Below are positions 10,749 through 21,424 of a DNA stretch of 64,000 nucleotides, piece by piece. The translations under genes and the position numbers were made by a program. Below the pieces are notes generated by a model that was not told the origin of the DNA, made no database searches, and was given only the letters and a program-made list of their open reading frames with translations. Source of the DNA: Oncomelania hupensis (Eukaryota; Mollusca; Gastropoda; Littorinimorpha; Pomatiopsidae); assembly GCA_036898135.1 (NCBI GenBank), contig CM072516.1, positions 24,155,244 through 24,219,243 of the forward strand, read 5' to 3'. Position 1 is the stretch's first letter. The number at the start of each line of letters is the position of its first letter.

Positions 10749-12283
10749 TGTCACGTGGGGTTTATGGGCTCTGCACAATGGAATTATGGACCCTCACGTT
10801 TATTCGGTGGGAACTGCTAGTAAGTCACCCTATGAATTACTTTAATAAATTTATTTGTTTAGCTCGTTCTGTGTTAAGGTTGGGGTACAGAAATAGATAG
10901 AAAAATGGTAAAAGATTACTGTCACCCTAACTTTCACACGGCTATGAATCATATGTAGTCCAGCCACTTGATAACAGTTAAAATCACACATTTATTTCTT
11001 CTACTCTATACAAGATTCTCTAAGTACTAATCTAACTTAAAAAGTCTCAGTTACTGCTAATAGTTCGATCGCTGATAGTCTAGGCAGCTGTTTTTCTTCC
11101 TCGGGCACTTGCTAGTATATTTCATGTAGATTTGGACTACTGTGGTCCGTTTTACGGTTTCTGAAGAGTTGGACTACTGTGGTCCTGTTATGATCAGTTT
11201 AAGTGCACCTTTGTCGATTACACTTAAATTTCTGATGGTGCGGTCGAAGTCCTTCTGTGAGGTAGCTTCTGGTACACCTTTGTAGTTGTGTAGTTGGGTT
11301 CCCTTGCCACGCTGTGGGGTCTGACAGGGTGTCTTTCAAGGCAGCTCTTTCCGTCTTGTGCGGTAGAGGTTCCTCAACCAACTAGTCGTTTCTGTGGAGT
11401 GGGGTGCACAGGATAGCTCGGGATAGCTTGCCTGCTCGTCTGTAATATAAGAGACGAAATTCTGCACAACCCTGAATAATCGGTTTGTGCAGAGCGTCTC
11501 ACTGAAAGCCAAGTAGCCCTCAGTGATAGCTCCACATCTCTATACATACGCGACGAACATTCTGCTACTTCCGGGGTCCACTGGAATCTCACTCTAAATT
11601 CCTATACATACATAAATATAAATCGTGTCTAACTATACACATACAGAATTAATAATATTATAAACATTCAGTGGTACAGCCACTGGCCTGCAAACATACA
11701 TACATATAAGTTAAACAACAGTGGTTCCGTACGGCATGCAACATGGCGGCGCAACCGGTCGTGTTTCGGCTCGTGGTCGGCTCTTCCACGTGGTACGGCA
11801 AATTCGGATTAATAATTCACATTTATGCATAGCAAATTCCACAAACATAATTTCAACAATAATATAAATATATCACGATGAAACAGAAGGGTGTTCATTT
11901 ACCTGTTTGACAAGTTCAGGCCCGTGATGACTTGAGAGAATTCTAAGATTTCAAAGTCCTGCTTCCTGGTCTATGAGTGAAGAGATTTCTCTAGCTGTGG
12001 AGATGTTGACTCTACCTCGTCTCACACACGACTGATTCAAACTGTGTTAGGCTCTGACACAGTCAAAACTGCTCTACCCACTGAGCCTGCTCTGATTGGT
12101 TAAAACGGTCCGATTCAAAGCTCAAGTGCTGACTCACTGCGATGTGGGTGGCTCGCTCGCCGTGTGTGGTCTGCTGTGTAATTTAATTGCTGCTGTGTAA
12201 TATACTGACTCTCTCTAATGTTACCATTACTACACATGGCTAAATAGTCAATGAGCAGAGTTAAAACTAGCCAATTCATGACA
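10749..12283 (-). repeat. Gypsy-1 5' LTR
   Basis: 1535 bp. Promoter-side LTR in element orientation. Differences from 4144-5678 include A/G near the left end, G/A in the ACCCTA-GCTTTC stretch, and C/A near the right end. Immediately followed by the TSD GATAC. Confidence 0.95.
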
Positions 12284-12288
12284 GATAC

Positions 12289-12345
12289 CATCTCGGTCGT
12301 GACCTGTCTGGCTCTGAGTTCCTTGAGCGTCTCGAAGAGAGCAGC
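12289..12345 (+). pseudogene. Split ORF, segment 2 (between two insertions)
   Basis: Nineteen codons continue segment 1 in frame (beginning HLGRDLSGSEFLERLEESS). The last 12 bases, GAAGAGAGCAGC, are the left TSD of the R1 retroposon. Confidence 0.55.
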
Positions 12346-12928
12346 AACCCCCGTTGGGGTTTCAGTATAAATAGTATCCCCACTTTCTGGAAATTTAGTG
12401 CTTTAAATTCCCACTGTCGCTGTCTTTCTCATTTGCTCTTTCTCATTCCTGCTCTGTTCTATCAATCTGCTATACATATAAATCTTCTTCGCTTAACCAG
12501 TCACCTACCTTTTTTCCTGAAAACTCTTCCGGGACAAGACTCCTTATTTGTGTATGAGGTCTGTTGGATCAGCTTGGGAATATTGGACGCTTTCTGCCAG
12601 GTGGTCACTAGGGCTTCCTATGATGTTATTATTTAGCAATGTAAGCATTTTATATGTATGTGTTTTGTTGATAATATATAATGATGTTTGTATTCTATTT
12701 TGTTTTTGTAAACGGGGGTTCGATAAATTAGAGTACAGTCTCAGCGTCCCCTGCGTGGGATGTCTTTATTGTAAAGTAACTGGCTGGTGGAGAGCTTTCA
12801 GTTTTACCACTAGGGTTGTTTCAGCAGATCTTTTATGCGGATCAGGGGTTGTCCGGTCCTGATTTGGCTCGGAAGAGTCCGCTGGACCTAAAGCAATAAT
12901 GTTGTAATATAATGTAATGTAATGTAAT
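12346..12928 (+). mobile_element. R1 retroposon, full reference copy
   Basis: 583-bp insertion with a perfect 12-bp TSD GAAGAGAGCAGC (12334-12345 and 12929-12940). It begins AACCCCCGTTGGGGTTTCA, has no long ORF, and ends with a conserved hairpin module (GGTCC at 12855-12859 pairing with GGACC at 12884-12888, containing TGATTTGGCTCGG and GAGTCCGCT) followed by CTAAAGCAATAAT and TAATG-type repeats. The TSD and repeat tail show LINE-type target-primed insertion. Other copies: 16500, 17840-20095 (inverted), 21231, 29920 and 61487. It could be a SINE or the 3' UTR of an unseen LINE. Confidence 0.85.
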
Positions 12929-12940
12929 GAAGAGAGCAGC

Positions 12941-13132
12941 TCTGGGCTTGCCAGCAAATTTGATCCCGAGCAGGCGGACGATGAGGTCAAGCTTATCCGC
13001 TGGGCTTTCCGCCATGTCCTGACAGACGACAAGCTTAGGTCTCTGAGCGTGTCGGTTTTGAAGAAGTCGACTAGCATAAGGACTGCTCACAGACTAGTAA
13101 TACAATGTATTCCTAGTCTGTGGGACTGCTAG
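12941..13132 (+). pseudogene. Split ORF, segment 3 (C-terminus)
   Basis: Sixty-three codons plus TAG at 13130, in frame with segments 1 and 2 once both insertions and their duplicated target sites are removed. The peptide is Arg/Leu-rich (for example DDEVKLIRWAFRHVLTDDKL) and matches no domain I recognise. The GC-rich sequence after it (13140-13190) looks like a 3' untranslated region. Confidence 0.5.
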
Positions 13133-14189
13133 CTACGTAGCCCGCCGTTTCAGCCTTTCCGGGCCCCCGCCGGGCGGCCACGTTGGCACCCCCTATTTTT
13201 TTTTTAGACTTTTTATATCTCTCGTCACACTCCATGTGTACGCTTATACTTTGGCCAGTTATAGGGTCTTTTTTTTATTTTTTAATTTTTATAATCGTCC
13301 CTCCTGCGGTCTCTTGACCCCGAGGAGAGTAGTTTCTTTTACAATTTTTATAAAATTAATTTCTTAGTTTTTTTTTAATTCTAGTCTGTTACATTCTCTA
13401 TTTTAACCCTCCCTGATTATTATTAGGTGCTGTAGGTTTAGGCCCCGTTGTGGCTCTCCCTCTGCGGTGTTTGCCCTCGCCATGCCTTTGACGATCTCTC
13501 CATCGGCCTTAAGCCACTCGTCGACCAGCCTCCTCCTGCAGCGTGTCTGCCGCCTCCTTCATGTGTTGCCTTGAGTGCTCCGTTTCTACACTCCATCTTC
13601 TACTTCTACCCTGTCTCTACACTTCGTCACCCAAGCTGCTTCGTCGGCTACCCCTCCTAACGCCTAATCGAATCGTGACTACAGTCCCCTATATGTACGC
13701 ACCTGTGTCCGGGGACTCAAAGCATCAACCTCCGAATAAGCATTTTTGTGTCGGGACCTGGGGCACGTAGGATCGAGGGAGGTGGCAGGAGGAGCAGGCG
13801 GAGGTACATTGACCTGCGGATCGTATGCTATTGAAGTGAAATGGCGCGGGAGGCTCGCGGGTTTGGGGAGGCTGATTTCAGCTCTCAGCCGTATGGGGAC
13901 GTCCTCGAATCTGCCCATGTTGTGTTTCCAGAGGCATCTCTTATCACAAGTCGGTGAGTAAGATTTGGCCGCTGCTTTGTCCTAAACGATCTTCAACGAG
14001 AGAATGAGGGAGAAAACCCATTTAGGGAGGAGATGTAGCAAAAACGAATGAAAAAAAAAGTGTAACGTAAATTGTATGTCTTAAACTTTTATTAAAATAT
14101 GTTATTGTTTTTAATATTGTACCATTAGACAACTTTCTTTCCATGCCTATTTTTGGTAACTGTATTTTTGGTTGAACAGTCAGCAAGAT

Positions 14190-14190
<1 letters not shown>
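13133..14190. other. Unassigned region
   Basis: No gene recognised. A stretch near 13670-13715 (read on the minus strand, TCCCCGGACACAG then TATAGGGGACT) recurs on the plus strand at about 22665-22705, so part is a dispersed repeat. Confidence 0.4.

Positions 14191-14269
<79 letters not shown>
14191..14269. repeat. (GA)n microsatellite
   Basis: About 39 uninterrupted GA units. Confidence 0.95.
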
Positions 14270-14273
<4 letters not shown>

Positions 14274-15336
14274 ATGGAAATGTACAGAACCATGTAAAAG
14301 TGGAAATGTATGTTAAATATTGTTAAAATGAATGATGGTTGCATTTTTGTGAAATGAAAGAGGTTATTATTATAAGAACAATGTAAAGTCTTTCTTCAGG
14401 AGAGGAGGGGAGCAGACGATTTATTTTACTGGAAAACATGTAAGCTATGTAAAGTTATGCTAGAATAGTAGCAAGAATTATTATTTGCAGATTGGACTTG
14501 TACACTGGAGGCAACGGAGTGGTTTGGCAGCAGCGGTCGTGGTTGCTGATATTGTCCGTTGATAGGTCGACCTTTGCGTCACCGACAGGGTGCTAGGCTG
14601 AGAGGGCAGCGGAGACCATGACGTAACGAGTGCAAGGGTCACCGAGTGCGGCGAGAGTTGAAGAGAGAGAGGGGTGAGAAAGGAGAAAAAGAGGATAGAA
14701 CGGAACGTTTGTTATTACATTTAATTAAGTTTTAGCGGAAGTAAGTGAATTTTACCCAACTTTTGAGAAAACAGTTTATTCATAATTATTTGTTTTTGAT
14801 ATACATTATAAACAGTGCGGATTCTAATATCCTGTGACTTTAAATAACTTTTTTTTATCTTTATAATCTGTGCATAATGGAACTGTGGTGAAATGTTTTA
14901 AATTAAGGCTATGCCCAAGAAGAGTTGTGCAACAAGACTTTTAAATAAGTGATAGTGAAGGTTTTGTGAACAAGTTATACATTGCAGTGTATAACGGAAT
15001 ACCAGGGACAAAAAGGGGGGGACATATATGTGTGTTTTTATTACTTTTGTGTCTTATTATATGTGTGTGGTTAATTAGAGGAAACACAAAAGGTGAGAGA
15101 GTGATTTTTTTACATTTATGCCGATGTTTTGCCATTGAGATTCGTTCTTTTGTTTATGTCATGAACCATTTTATGTTTTCTTTTGTTTCATTCTTTTGTT
15201 TCTTGATTCAGGGGTGATTTATATGTTTACTAAATAAATGCGCAGTTGTATTTTTGACATTTCATTTTATTAGTTGAGTTTTTAGTTTAGTTTAGGGGGA
15301 GAACGGACGCTCGCACACACGGTACGCACTACCAGC
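14270..15336. other. Unassigned AT-rich region
   Basis: No supportable gene. The strand holds GC-rich sequence at 14500-14660 followed by AT-rich sequence. The short ORFs here show no recognised domain. Confidence 0.4.
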
Positions 15337-16059
15337 CAGTGATGGAGATCACGTACAATCGTACGTGTTTCACGTACTGAGTTGGGAAATCAAGTAACGA
15401 AAATGTAATGAAAGGGTATAAACACGCACAAAGTCAGTGCCAAAGGGGTATGAAAACGTAAAGCTAAGTTGCTGGGAGGTATCATTTCTGTCGTGCGTAC
15501 AGCTTTCGCTCGATTTGGATCGTGTGCCTTTGCGTCCTGCGCGGCCGCCTACCACTCTCTCTCCCCCTCCTATTCATTCTGTCACTTCCGAGAAACAGCC
15601 AATCATATGCACGATAATAATCACTATTTTTTCTCGACGCTTTTGATTGGCTATATAAGACTGACAACAACCCAACATTAAACATTGCTGACAGGCAGCG
15701 ATCTGAGGGGAAGCCGAAGAAAAGGAAAAATAAAGCAGACAACACTAATTGCTTAAAAAAATTAAAACAAGATAAAGGAAAAGAAAAAAAAATTTGGCTT
15801 TCAGTGCTCGGTAAGAGAAGAAAAAGGTGAGCCGCAACCGGGCCGGTCTGAAGAAACTCAAACTGATGAAAAGACTTTCCAGGAGAAATGGCTCTTGGAA
15901 TTTCCGTGGCTAACACTAAAAGAAAATGTTGGTGTACCCCCTAAAAATCTGAAAGGGGGTATAAAAAAACCCTTATGTTTGCAATGAGGGTATGAAAACC
16001 CCCACATGTTTTGGTTGAGGGTATAAATACCCCTAGCTTTAAAACTTTCTCCATCACTG
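15337..16059 (+). mobile_element. hAT-like MITE, copy 1
   Basis: 723-bp non-autonomous DNA transposon bounded by inverted ends CAGTGATGGAGA/TTCTCCATCACTG. CCAGC precedes (15332-15336) and follows (16060-16064) it, giving a 5-bp TSD. Copy 2 at 30169-30893 is the same element in reverse. Subterminal words of GGGTATAAA/GGGTATGAAA type occur about five times in one orientation. It keeps a CCAAT-TATA core promoter but no transposase frame. CAGTG-ATGG termini and a 5-bp TSD suggest the hAT5-type branch of hAT. Confidence 0.8.
15645..15660 (+). promoter_or_regulatory. Conserved CCAAT-TATA core in the MITE
   Basis: GATTGGCTATATAAGA combines an inverted CCAAT box directly abutting a TATA box. The same string is conserved on the minus strand of MITE copy 2. 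It may be a relic of the parent transposase promoter. Confidence 0.5.
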
Positions 16060-16199
16060 CCAGCCCTAAAACCCCATCACTCCTTGTATGAAGGAAATAG
16101 ACACCTATTTAACAACACGAACGGAGAAAATAGGTTGACTATATCATTATCATCATCATTTTCTTCAAAACAATTTTTGGAAATATTTTGAAAGAGTCG

Positions 16200-16880
16200 G
16201 GAATCATAACAAGCCCAATGTTGGTCGGTCGGTCTTTCTGTCTATCGGTCGGTTGCATGCAATATCCCAAATAGGCTTACCACTTAACAGATTTTAGCCA
16301 AACTTCATAAGAACATTACTTGCATTTGTTGCCAGCGTGCCATGCCATCACATTTGCTCTACCGCATAGGTCAAGGGCGTTTGAGTCATTAAAAAAGCAA
16401 CTAAACACGCTTTGCTGTGTATCGCAAAAACGGCTGAATCGATTTTGCCGATGTCTAATGTACATGTACTTCAACTTGTAGCCAATCATTCGGTTGCATG
16501 GTCCTGATTTGGCTCGGACGAGTCCGCTGGACCTAAAGCAATAATTATATAATGTAGTCCGTTTGTCGGTTAGTAAGTCAGTCCGTCGCTCTGAATTTCA
16601 CTTTTTTCCTTAAAAAAATTGCATTAACTGCTTTATTTCAAGAATTAATGGACCGATTTTGATTATTTTACTATGCACATACTTTAGCCACCACTCAGTC
16701 TTTTGTGTTATTCACCTTTGCTCTTTCTCAAAGTTAAAAGGTGCTGAGATCAATTACAATCTAAAAACGTGTTGCGCCTTATCTCAACATTGGCTAAACC
16801 GATTTTGATAATTGTTGGCTTGCAGATAGTTTAGATAGTGACCCATTATTCCGTTCATTTATTTTGATTCTTTAGAGAAA
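16200..16880. repeat. Dispersed repeat R2, longer copy
   Basis: Non-coding repeat with GGTCGGTCGG-type words, GGCTGAATCGATTTTGCCGA-like and GACCGATTTTGATTATTTT segments. It is related to 2385-2540 and is split by a short R1 insertion at 16500-16556. Confidence 0.45.
16500..16556 (+). mobile_element. Minimal R1 copy (hairpin and tail only)
   Basis: About 57 bp consisting of the R1 hairpin (GGTCCTGATTTGGCTCGGAC to GGACC) and the CTAAAGCAATAATTATATAA tail. It lies within repeat R2, whose flanks rejoin plausibly without it. It is the extreme 5'-truncated form, as at 61487-61548. Confidence 0.75.
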
Positions 16881-16950
16881 AAAAAACCACGAGATTCGAT
16901 TTTTAATAGGTCAAGGTCATAACAAGAGCACCAGTGTTTGATTGGTTTTG

Positions 16951-17004
16951 GGTTTTTTGGGGGAGGGAGGGTGGGTGGTGGTGGTGGTGGTGGGGGGGGG
17001 GGGG
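16951..17004 (+). repeat. G-rich tract
   Basis: Runs of G, GGGA and GGT ending in about 12 consecutive G. It has more than four G3+ runs, so the plus strand could form a G-quadruplex. No associated gene seen. Confidence 0.7.
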
Positions 17005-17839
17005 TAATACAATTTTTTTCTACACACACACATATTCACACACAATCAAGTTGAATGCGTTTTTGTGGAATTTATTCCCTTTCAAAATACTGAACAAGTC
17101 ATCTTGACAAAAGGCAAAGAAAATGTTTTAAGCAAGTGAACATTTACAATGATTTTGTTGTGGCACGTTGACACGGCTAGAATGCAATCTCTTTTCATTC
17201 TCTGAACTCCAAAGACTTCAGAAAACACATAATAACATAAGAATACTCGATCCATTACTCCAGTCTATCTCTACCCATACGGTTCACTACTATCATTATG
17301 GTGTAAACAGCGCTCTAAAAAATGTCCACGGTATATAAAACATTATTACACAATTTCCACGACACATTAATACTAGGAAAATACCTTTCACAAATCATGA
17401 AAACTGGAGATATGGATTGTATAATACATAACTAGAAGGACAAAGCCCGTATGACTCGCATGCTCATTATGGAAATCGCAATATTTAACATGACAATGAG
17501 TGCCCAGAAAGAAGAAAAAAAATGAAACGTTGGCATTAAATGCAACGTAATACTGACTTTGATCTTTCTTGCTCTTGACCTTGAGTTCCGGCTTCAAATA
17601 CAGTTATGTACTATCAAATAGCAAAACAGCAAAGGTTGTATTATTCCCCCACCCCACCCCCCAAAACGATGACTTTGGGATGACCTTGACCTTTAGTGAC
17701 CTTGAACTTGGGATGACTTTGACCTTCACGTGGCCTCTCATGCATGTCTGATCAAATAACCCAATGTTGCATAGTATGGGTTAAATATACAGCTATTCCA
17801 CTATACACCCCCGTCGGGGTGCAGGAGTTTTCTGGATAG
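17005..17839. other. Unassigned repeat-like region with TGACCTTGA words
   Basis: No gene recognised. Exact TGACCTTGA occurs at 17576-17584, 17681-17689 and 17697-17705, again at 20871-20879, with close variants nearby. See findings. Confidence 0.4.
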
Positions 17840-17934
17840 TTAGTTAATAGGTCATTGTTTATAAGGTCCAGCGGACTGCAAAGAGGCAAATCAGGGTCAC
17901 AACTTGGTTGAAAGAAGAATCACCCCTGATCTAT

Positions 17935-19592
17935 GAAGCGCCATTTGTAAATTAAATGGTTATTGTAATTATATCTATAGAACATACATTTTACCTGTAT
18001 AAAAGATATGGTATAATTATAAAATGAATTATATACCTATAAAATACATTCTATAGCAATACAACACTTTTTATAGCTATAAAGCAACATTTTTATAGCT
18101 ACAGACTACATTTTACGATATACAAGAGATCATACACGAATCGTCACGCCGTTTGTAAATATTAAACACAAAAACAAAACTATTTTATTTATAAACAAAA
18201 CATTTTATAAGTAAGCAATTCATTTTATCTATAAACAAAACATTTTTTAAGTAACCAATTCATTTTACCTATAAACAAGTCATTGTATCTATAAACAAGT
18301 CATTTTATAGCTAAAACGATCTATACAACTTCCTTTTATCTGTAAACACTTCATTTTATAGCAACAACGAGCACTTATATCTATAGAATACATTTTATAA
18401 CACGTACAATGAATTGTACCTGTAGAATGCATTCGCGACAATTATTTTCCAGTCGGCGCCTTACAATAATTTTATACTAACTTTCTCATTGTATAACTGC
18501 TTCTCTCCCTTCGATTATTTTTATTTTGTAACGTTATAAGCGACCCAAAGTTGCTATGCGGTGCGCAAAGATGGCTGACGTTCTTTTTTATTTCGTTTTT
18601 TTTTCTTATTTTAAATTAAAATTTACCCGGACTCATTAAGCGTATAGGGGACGATTGGTTAATAGGTACATTCAACCAATTCAACGAAAAAAGGCTCCTC
18701 CCCCCCCCCCCCCCCCCCCTTCCTTCCTCCTGCACGTATGCGCTGGGCTCTCGACTTTTCATGTGGAAGTGACGTTGCATAAGCTAAATTTAGATAGCTA
18801 GGGCGCGTGTAGGGAATTCCCGCTAGGCCTATATCGACTTCCCGCGATGTCAACAATCTCCAAGGTAACAGTTACGATGGAAGCTGGTTTGCCTTCGTGC
18901 TTATCGATAGTTTTTCAAGACGACCAAACAATAATTGGAACAGTCGAGACTGACAATGATGTCGCTGATGTTTTATCAGCATTTCACTAGTATGGTCCTC
19001 GCCAATTTATATAGTACACTAGTATGGTCCTTGCCATTTTTTGTAGTAGACTTTAATGGTCTTTACCATGTTGAGTCGCTTAGAAGTTTACAAGTAGTCT
19101 ACACGAGGATGGAGTTGCGTCCCTGGGATCAGCAATTCGAAAGTCAGTATAAAATTAATGTCATGCGTCGAATGTAAAATAATGCTCCGAATGCATTCTA
19201 CAGGTAAAATGCATTGTATATATTATAACATTTATTTTAGAGATATAAAAGCTCTTTGTTGTTATAAAATGAATTGTTTACCTATAAAATGAATTGTTTA
19301 TGTATAAAATGTAGTGTTTAGAGATAAAATGAAGTGTTTAGAGATAAAATAGTTTTTCGGAATAATATTTACAAACGGCGTGATGATCGCGTATGATTTC
19401 TCTTGTATATTGTAAAATGTAGTCTGTAGTTATAAAAATGTTGTTTTTAGCTATAAAAAGTTTTGTATTGCTATTGAATGTATTTTATAGACATAGAATT
19501 CATTTTATAAGTATACAATATCTTTTATACAGGTAAAATGTATGTTCTATAGATATAATGACAATAATGATTTAATTTACAAATGGCGCCTC
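17935..19592. mobile_element. Long-TIR non-autonomous DNA transposon
   Basis: 1658-bp element with inverted repeats of at least 240 bp that are roughly 90% alike. The ends read GARGCGCCATTTGTAAAT. Arms are filled with ATAAAATGAATTGTTTA-like and CATTTTATCTATAAAC-like words in many near-copies. The centre (18440-19200) is unique with no recognised ORF. It sits within R1; AT at 17933-17934 and 19593-19594 is the candidate 2-bp TSD. Superfamily unknown. Confidence 0.8.
18700..18719. repeat. Poly-C run
   Basis: Twenty consecutive C within the centre of the long-TIR transposon. It sits inside a spurious minus-strand ORF (Gly run). Confidence 0.9.
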
Positions 19593-20095
19593 ATAAAAGA
19601 TCTGCTGAAACAACTCTAACGGTAACACTAAAAGCACTCCACCAGCCGACCACTTTACAATAAAGGCATCCCAGGCAGGGGACGCTGAGGTTATATTCTT
19701 AACTTATGGAACCCCCGTTTACAAAAACAACATAGAATATAAACATCATTATAAAATATTAACAAAACACATTACTAGAAAATGCCTACGTTGCTAAATT
19801 TTAATACCATAGAAAGCCCTAGTGACCATTTGGCAGAAGGCGTCCAACATTCCCAAGCTGACCCAACAGACCCCAGGCACAAATGAAGAGTTTTTGGAGA
19901 GTTTTTAATATATAAAAAATTAGGTGACTTGTCTAACGAAGAACATAGTTGTTTTCTGAATAATTTAGGGCTTTAAATTACCACTGTTTCTGTAATTGTC
20001 ACTTGTTCTTTCTCGTTCCTAATCTGTTCTATAAATTTATTATCTTCTTCGCTAGACCAGTTACATACCATTTTCTTGAAAACTACTGCGGGGTG

Positions 20096-21230
20096 TACAG
20101 GGGATATAAAAGAATCTACACGTCATCTCCGACCAATAATCGCGTTCTCGAGCATACGTGAATCTTTTCTCGGACGTCTTTGTCCTCTTGTCCTGCTGCT
20201 GGGACACTATCTGTTACATCTCAACTTCGTGTCAAGCGAGAAAAGCAGGGTAGATTTAAGGGTGATATGATTCGCTTGGCTACTTAGCGGTCCAGTTACA
20301 CCGGTCAGATGCCCAAGTGGGCTAAGTTACATTTTTGTTAGCGAATTCTGCTTGGTTGTATCGGGAGTGAAAGTCTCAAGGATGCTAATTTAATAGCTGC
20401 CAACATTCCTTTAGAGAGATGGTAAATTAACGTCACGTTTTGTTCAATACTACCTGTTTATCTCTAAATTGAGTTACCACATCTTTGTCTTCAACATTTC
20501 TGATATTACAATGACTAATATTTTTCATGTTTTTGCAAGATTAAAATTATATTGACCTTCAAAATCAACGCAAAAACTGAACATATTTCAAAGATCAAGC
20601 TATCACCTCTATTAGTAAATACAACAAGTTTGGACTTTATATCTCTCATAGTTTAGGGTCAATGTCACTTAAAAGTACCTCTACTAACCGACTTTGAACA
20701 GCTCCAGTGACTTTGACCTTGGAGTAAGTTTGACCAAATATGTATAGTGTGTGTGTCTCATTGATATCTATCGTGTCAAAGAATAAAAAACTCAATATTA
20801 ATAACCTAGAAAAACAAGTGAAATTTTTTGAAAATTTGTAATTTTTTTAAACTAACATTTGTTGATTCTGTGACCTTGACGTGAAGCCATTCAATCACTA
20901 ATCATTTATGAGGTCTCATTGGTATACACCAACTTAACAAGTTTGGTTATGATAGTTCAAATAGGTTGGGAAATATTAATCCACTTGCAAGTTGTGCACA
21001 AACGCATGGTGGACAGACAGACGGATGGATTTTAAAAAATATTATATGTCATTTTTGACTATTTAGGAATCATCTCGCACAGATTTGCAAAAGTCTAAAA
21101 TTTTGGGGTGGGTGGGTGGGGTAAGGAGGTGGGGGGTGGGGGTGGGGGGCTAAAAGGTGAGTACATAGACTCACATTGCTAAACAGCATTACAGAACTGG
21201 CACTAATTAGCACTACACATCTTTCCTTGT
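20096..21230. other. Unassigned region with G-rich tract
   Basis: No gene recognised. Contains GACAGACAGACGGATGG near 21010, a G-rich tract at about 21103-21150 and one TGACCTTGA word. Language-like repeats of this kind are common in mollusc intergenic DNA. Confidence 0.4.
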
Positions 21231-21376
21231 GGTCCTGATTCAGCTCTTTGCTATCCGCTGGACCCTGTAAACATTGAACAACTAACATCTTTCCTTCTAA
21301 TTAATTGTTAACGGGGGTTCGATAAATTCGAGTATAACCTCCGCGTCCCTTGCATGGGGTGCCTTTATTGTAAAGT
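21231..21376 (+). repeat. R1 fragments, out of order
   Basis: A diverged R1 hairpin (GGTCCTGATTCAGCTC to GGACC) at 21231-21273 is followed at about 21305-21376 by the R1 internal segment GGGGGTTCGATAAATTCGAG to TTTATTGTAAAG, which lies upstream of the hairpin in the reference copy. It is either two fragments or a rearranged copy. Confidence 0.65.
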
Positions 21377-21424
21377 GTGCGGGATTTTGTTGACGACGTC
21401 AAGCGTTGGATGACGTGCAACAAA

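Larger units (their letters stand above)
4144..12283 (-). mobile_element. Gypsy-1: intact Ty3/Gypsy retrotransposon, Gmr1-like
   Basis: Complete 8140-bp LTR retrotransposon. Two direct LTRs of 1535 bp begin TGTCACG and end ATGACA. The 5-bp TSD GATAC lies at 4139-4143 and 12284-12288. By eye the LTRs differ at about six positions (roughly 0.4%), so insertion is recent. The single polyprotein frame (10384 to 5846) is uninterrupted. A candidate tRNA primer-binding site lies just inside the 5' LTR (right side). Domain order is gag-protease-integrase-RT-RNase H, not the usual Gypsy order. It looks potentially autonomous. It landed inside an ORF whose frame is restored when the element and one TSD are removed. 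Confidence 0.95.
17840..20095 (-). mobile_element. R1 retroposon, 5'-inverted copy split by a DNA transposon
   Basis: 17840-17934 and 19593-19905 match the 3' half of R1 on the minus strand (including the diverged hairpin near 17862-17925). 19945-20095 matches R1 positions 12388-12540 on the plus strand. This order, an inverted 5' segment joined to a sense 3' segment with a break near R1 12540/12555, is the structure made by twin priming during LINE-type integration. The insertion at 17935-19592 is later. No convincing TSD was found at the outer ends. Confidence 0.7.

Noticed and set aside
12855..12888. Possible hammerhead ribozyme in the R1 hairpin (CTGATTTG...CGGAAGAGTC)
   Set aside because: The invariant CTGATGA and GAAA core is not met, and the three-stem geometry does not form. 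It is better explained as a simple LINE 3' hairpin.
14700..14760. GCGGAAGTAAGT as a splice donor of a host first exon
   Set aside because: No acceptor, frame or homology supports it; one donor-like word is expected by chance.
17830..20095. TSD for the inverted R1 copy (CGGGGTG-like words at both ends)
   Set aside because: The match is imperfect and coincides with R1's own CCCCCG head, so it is not used as evidence.
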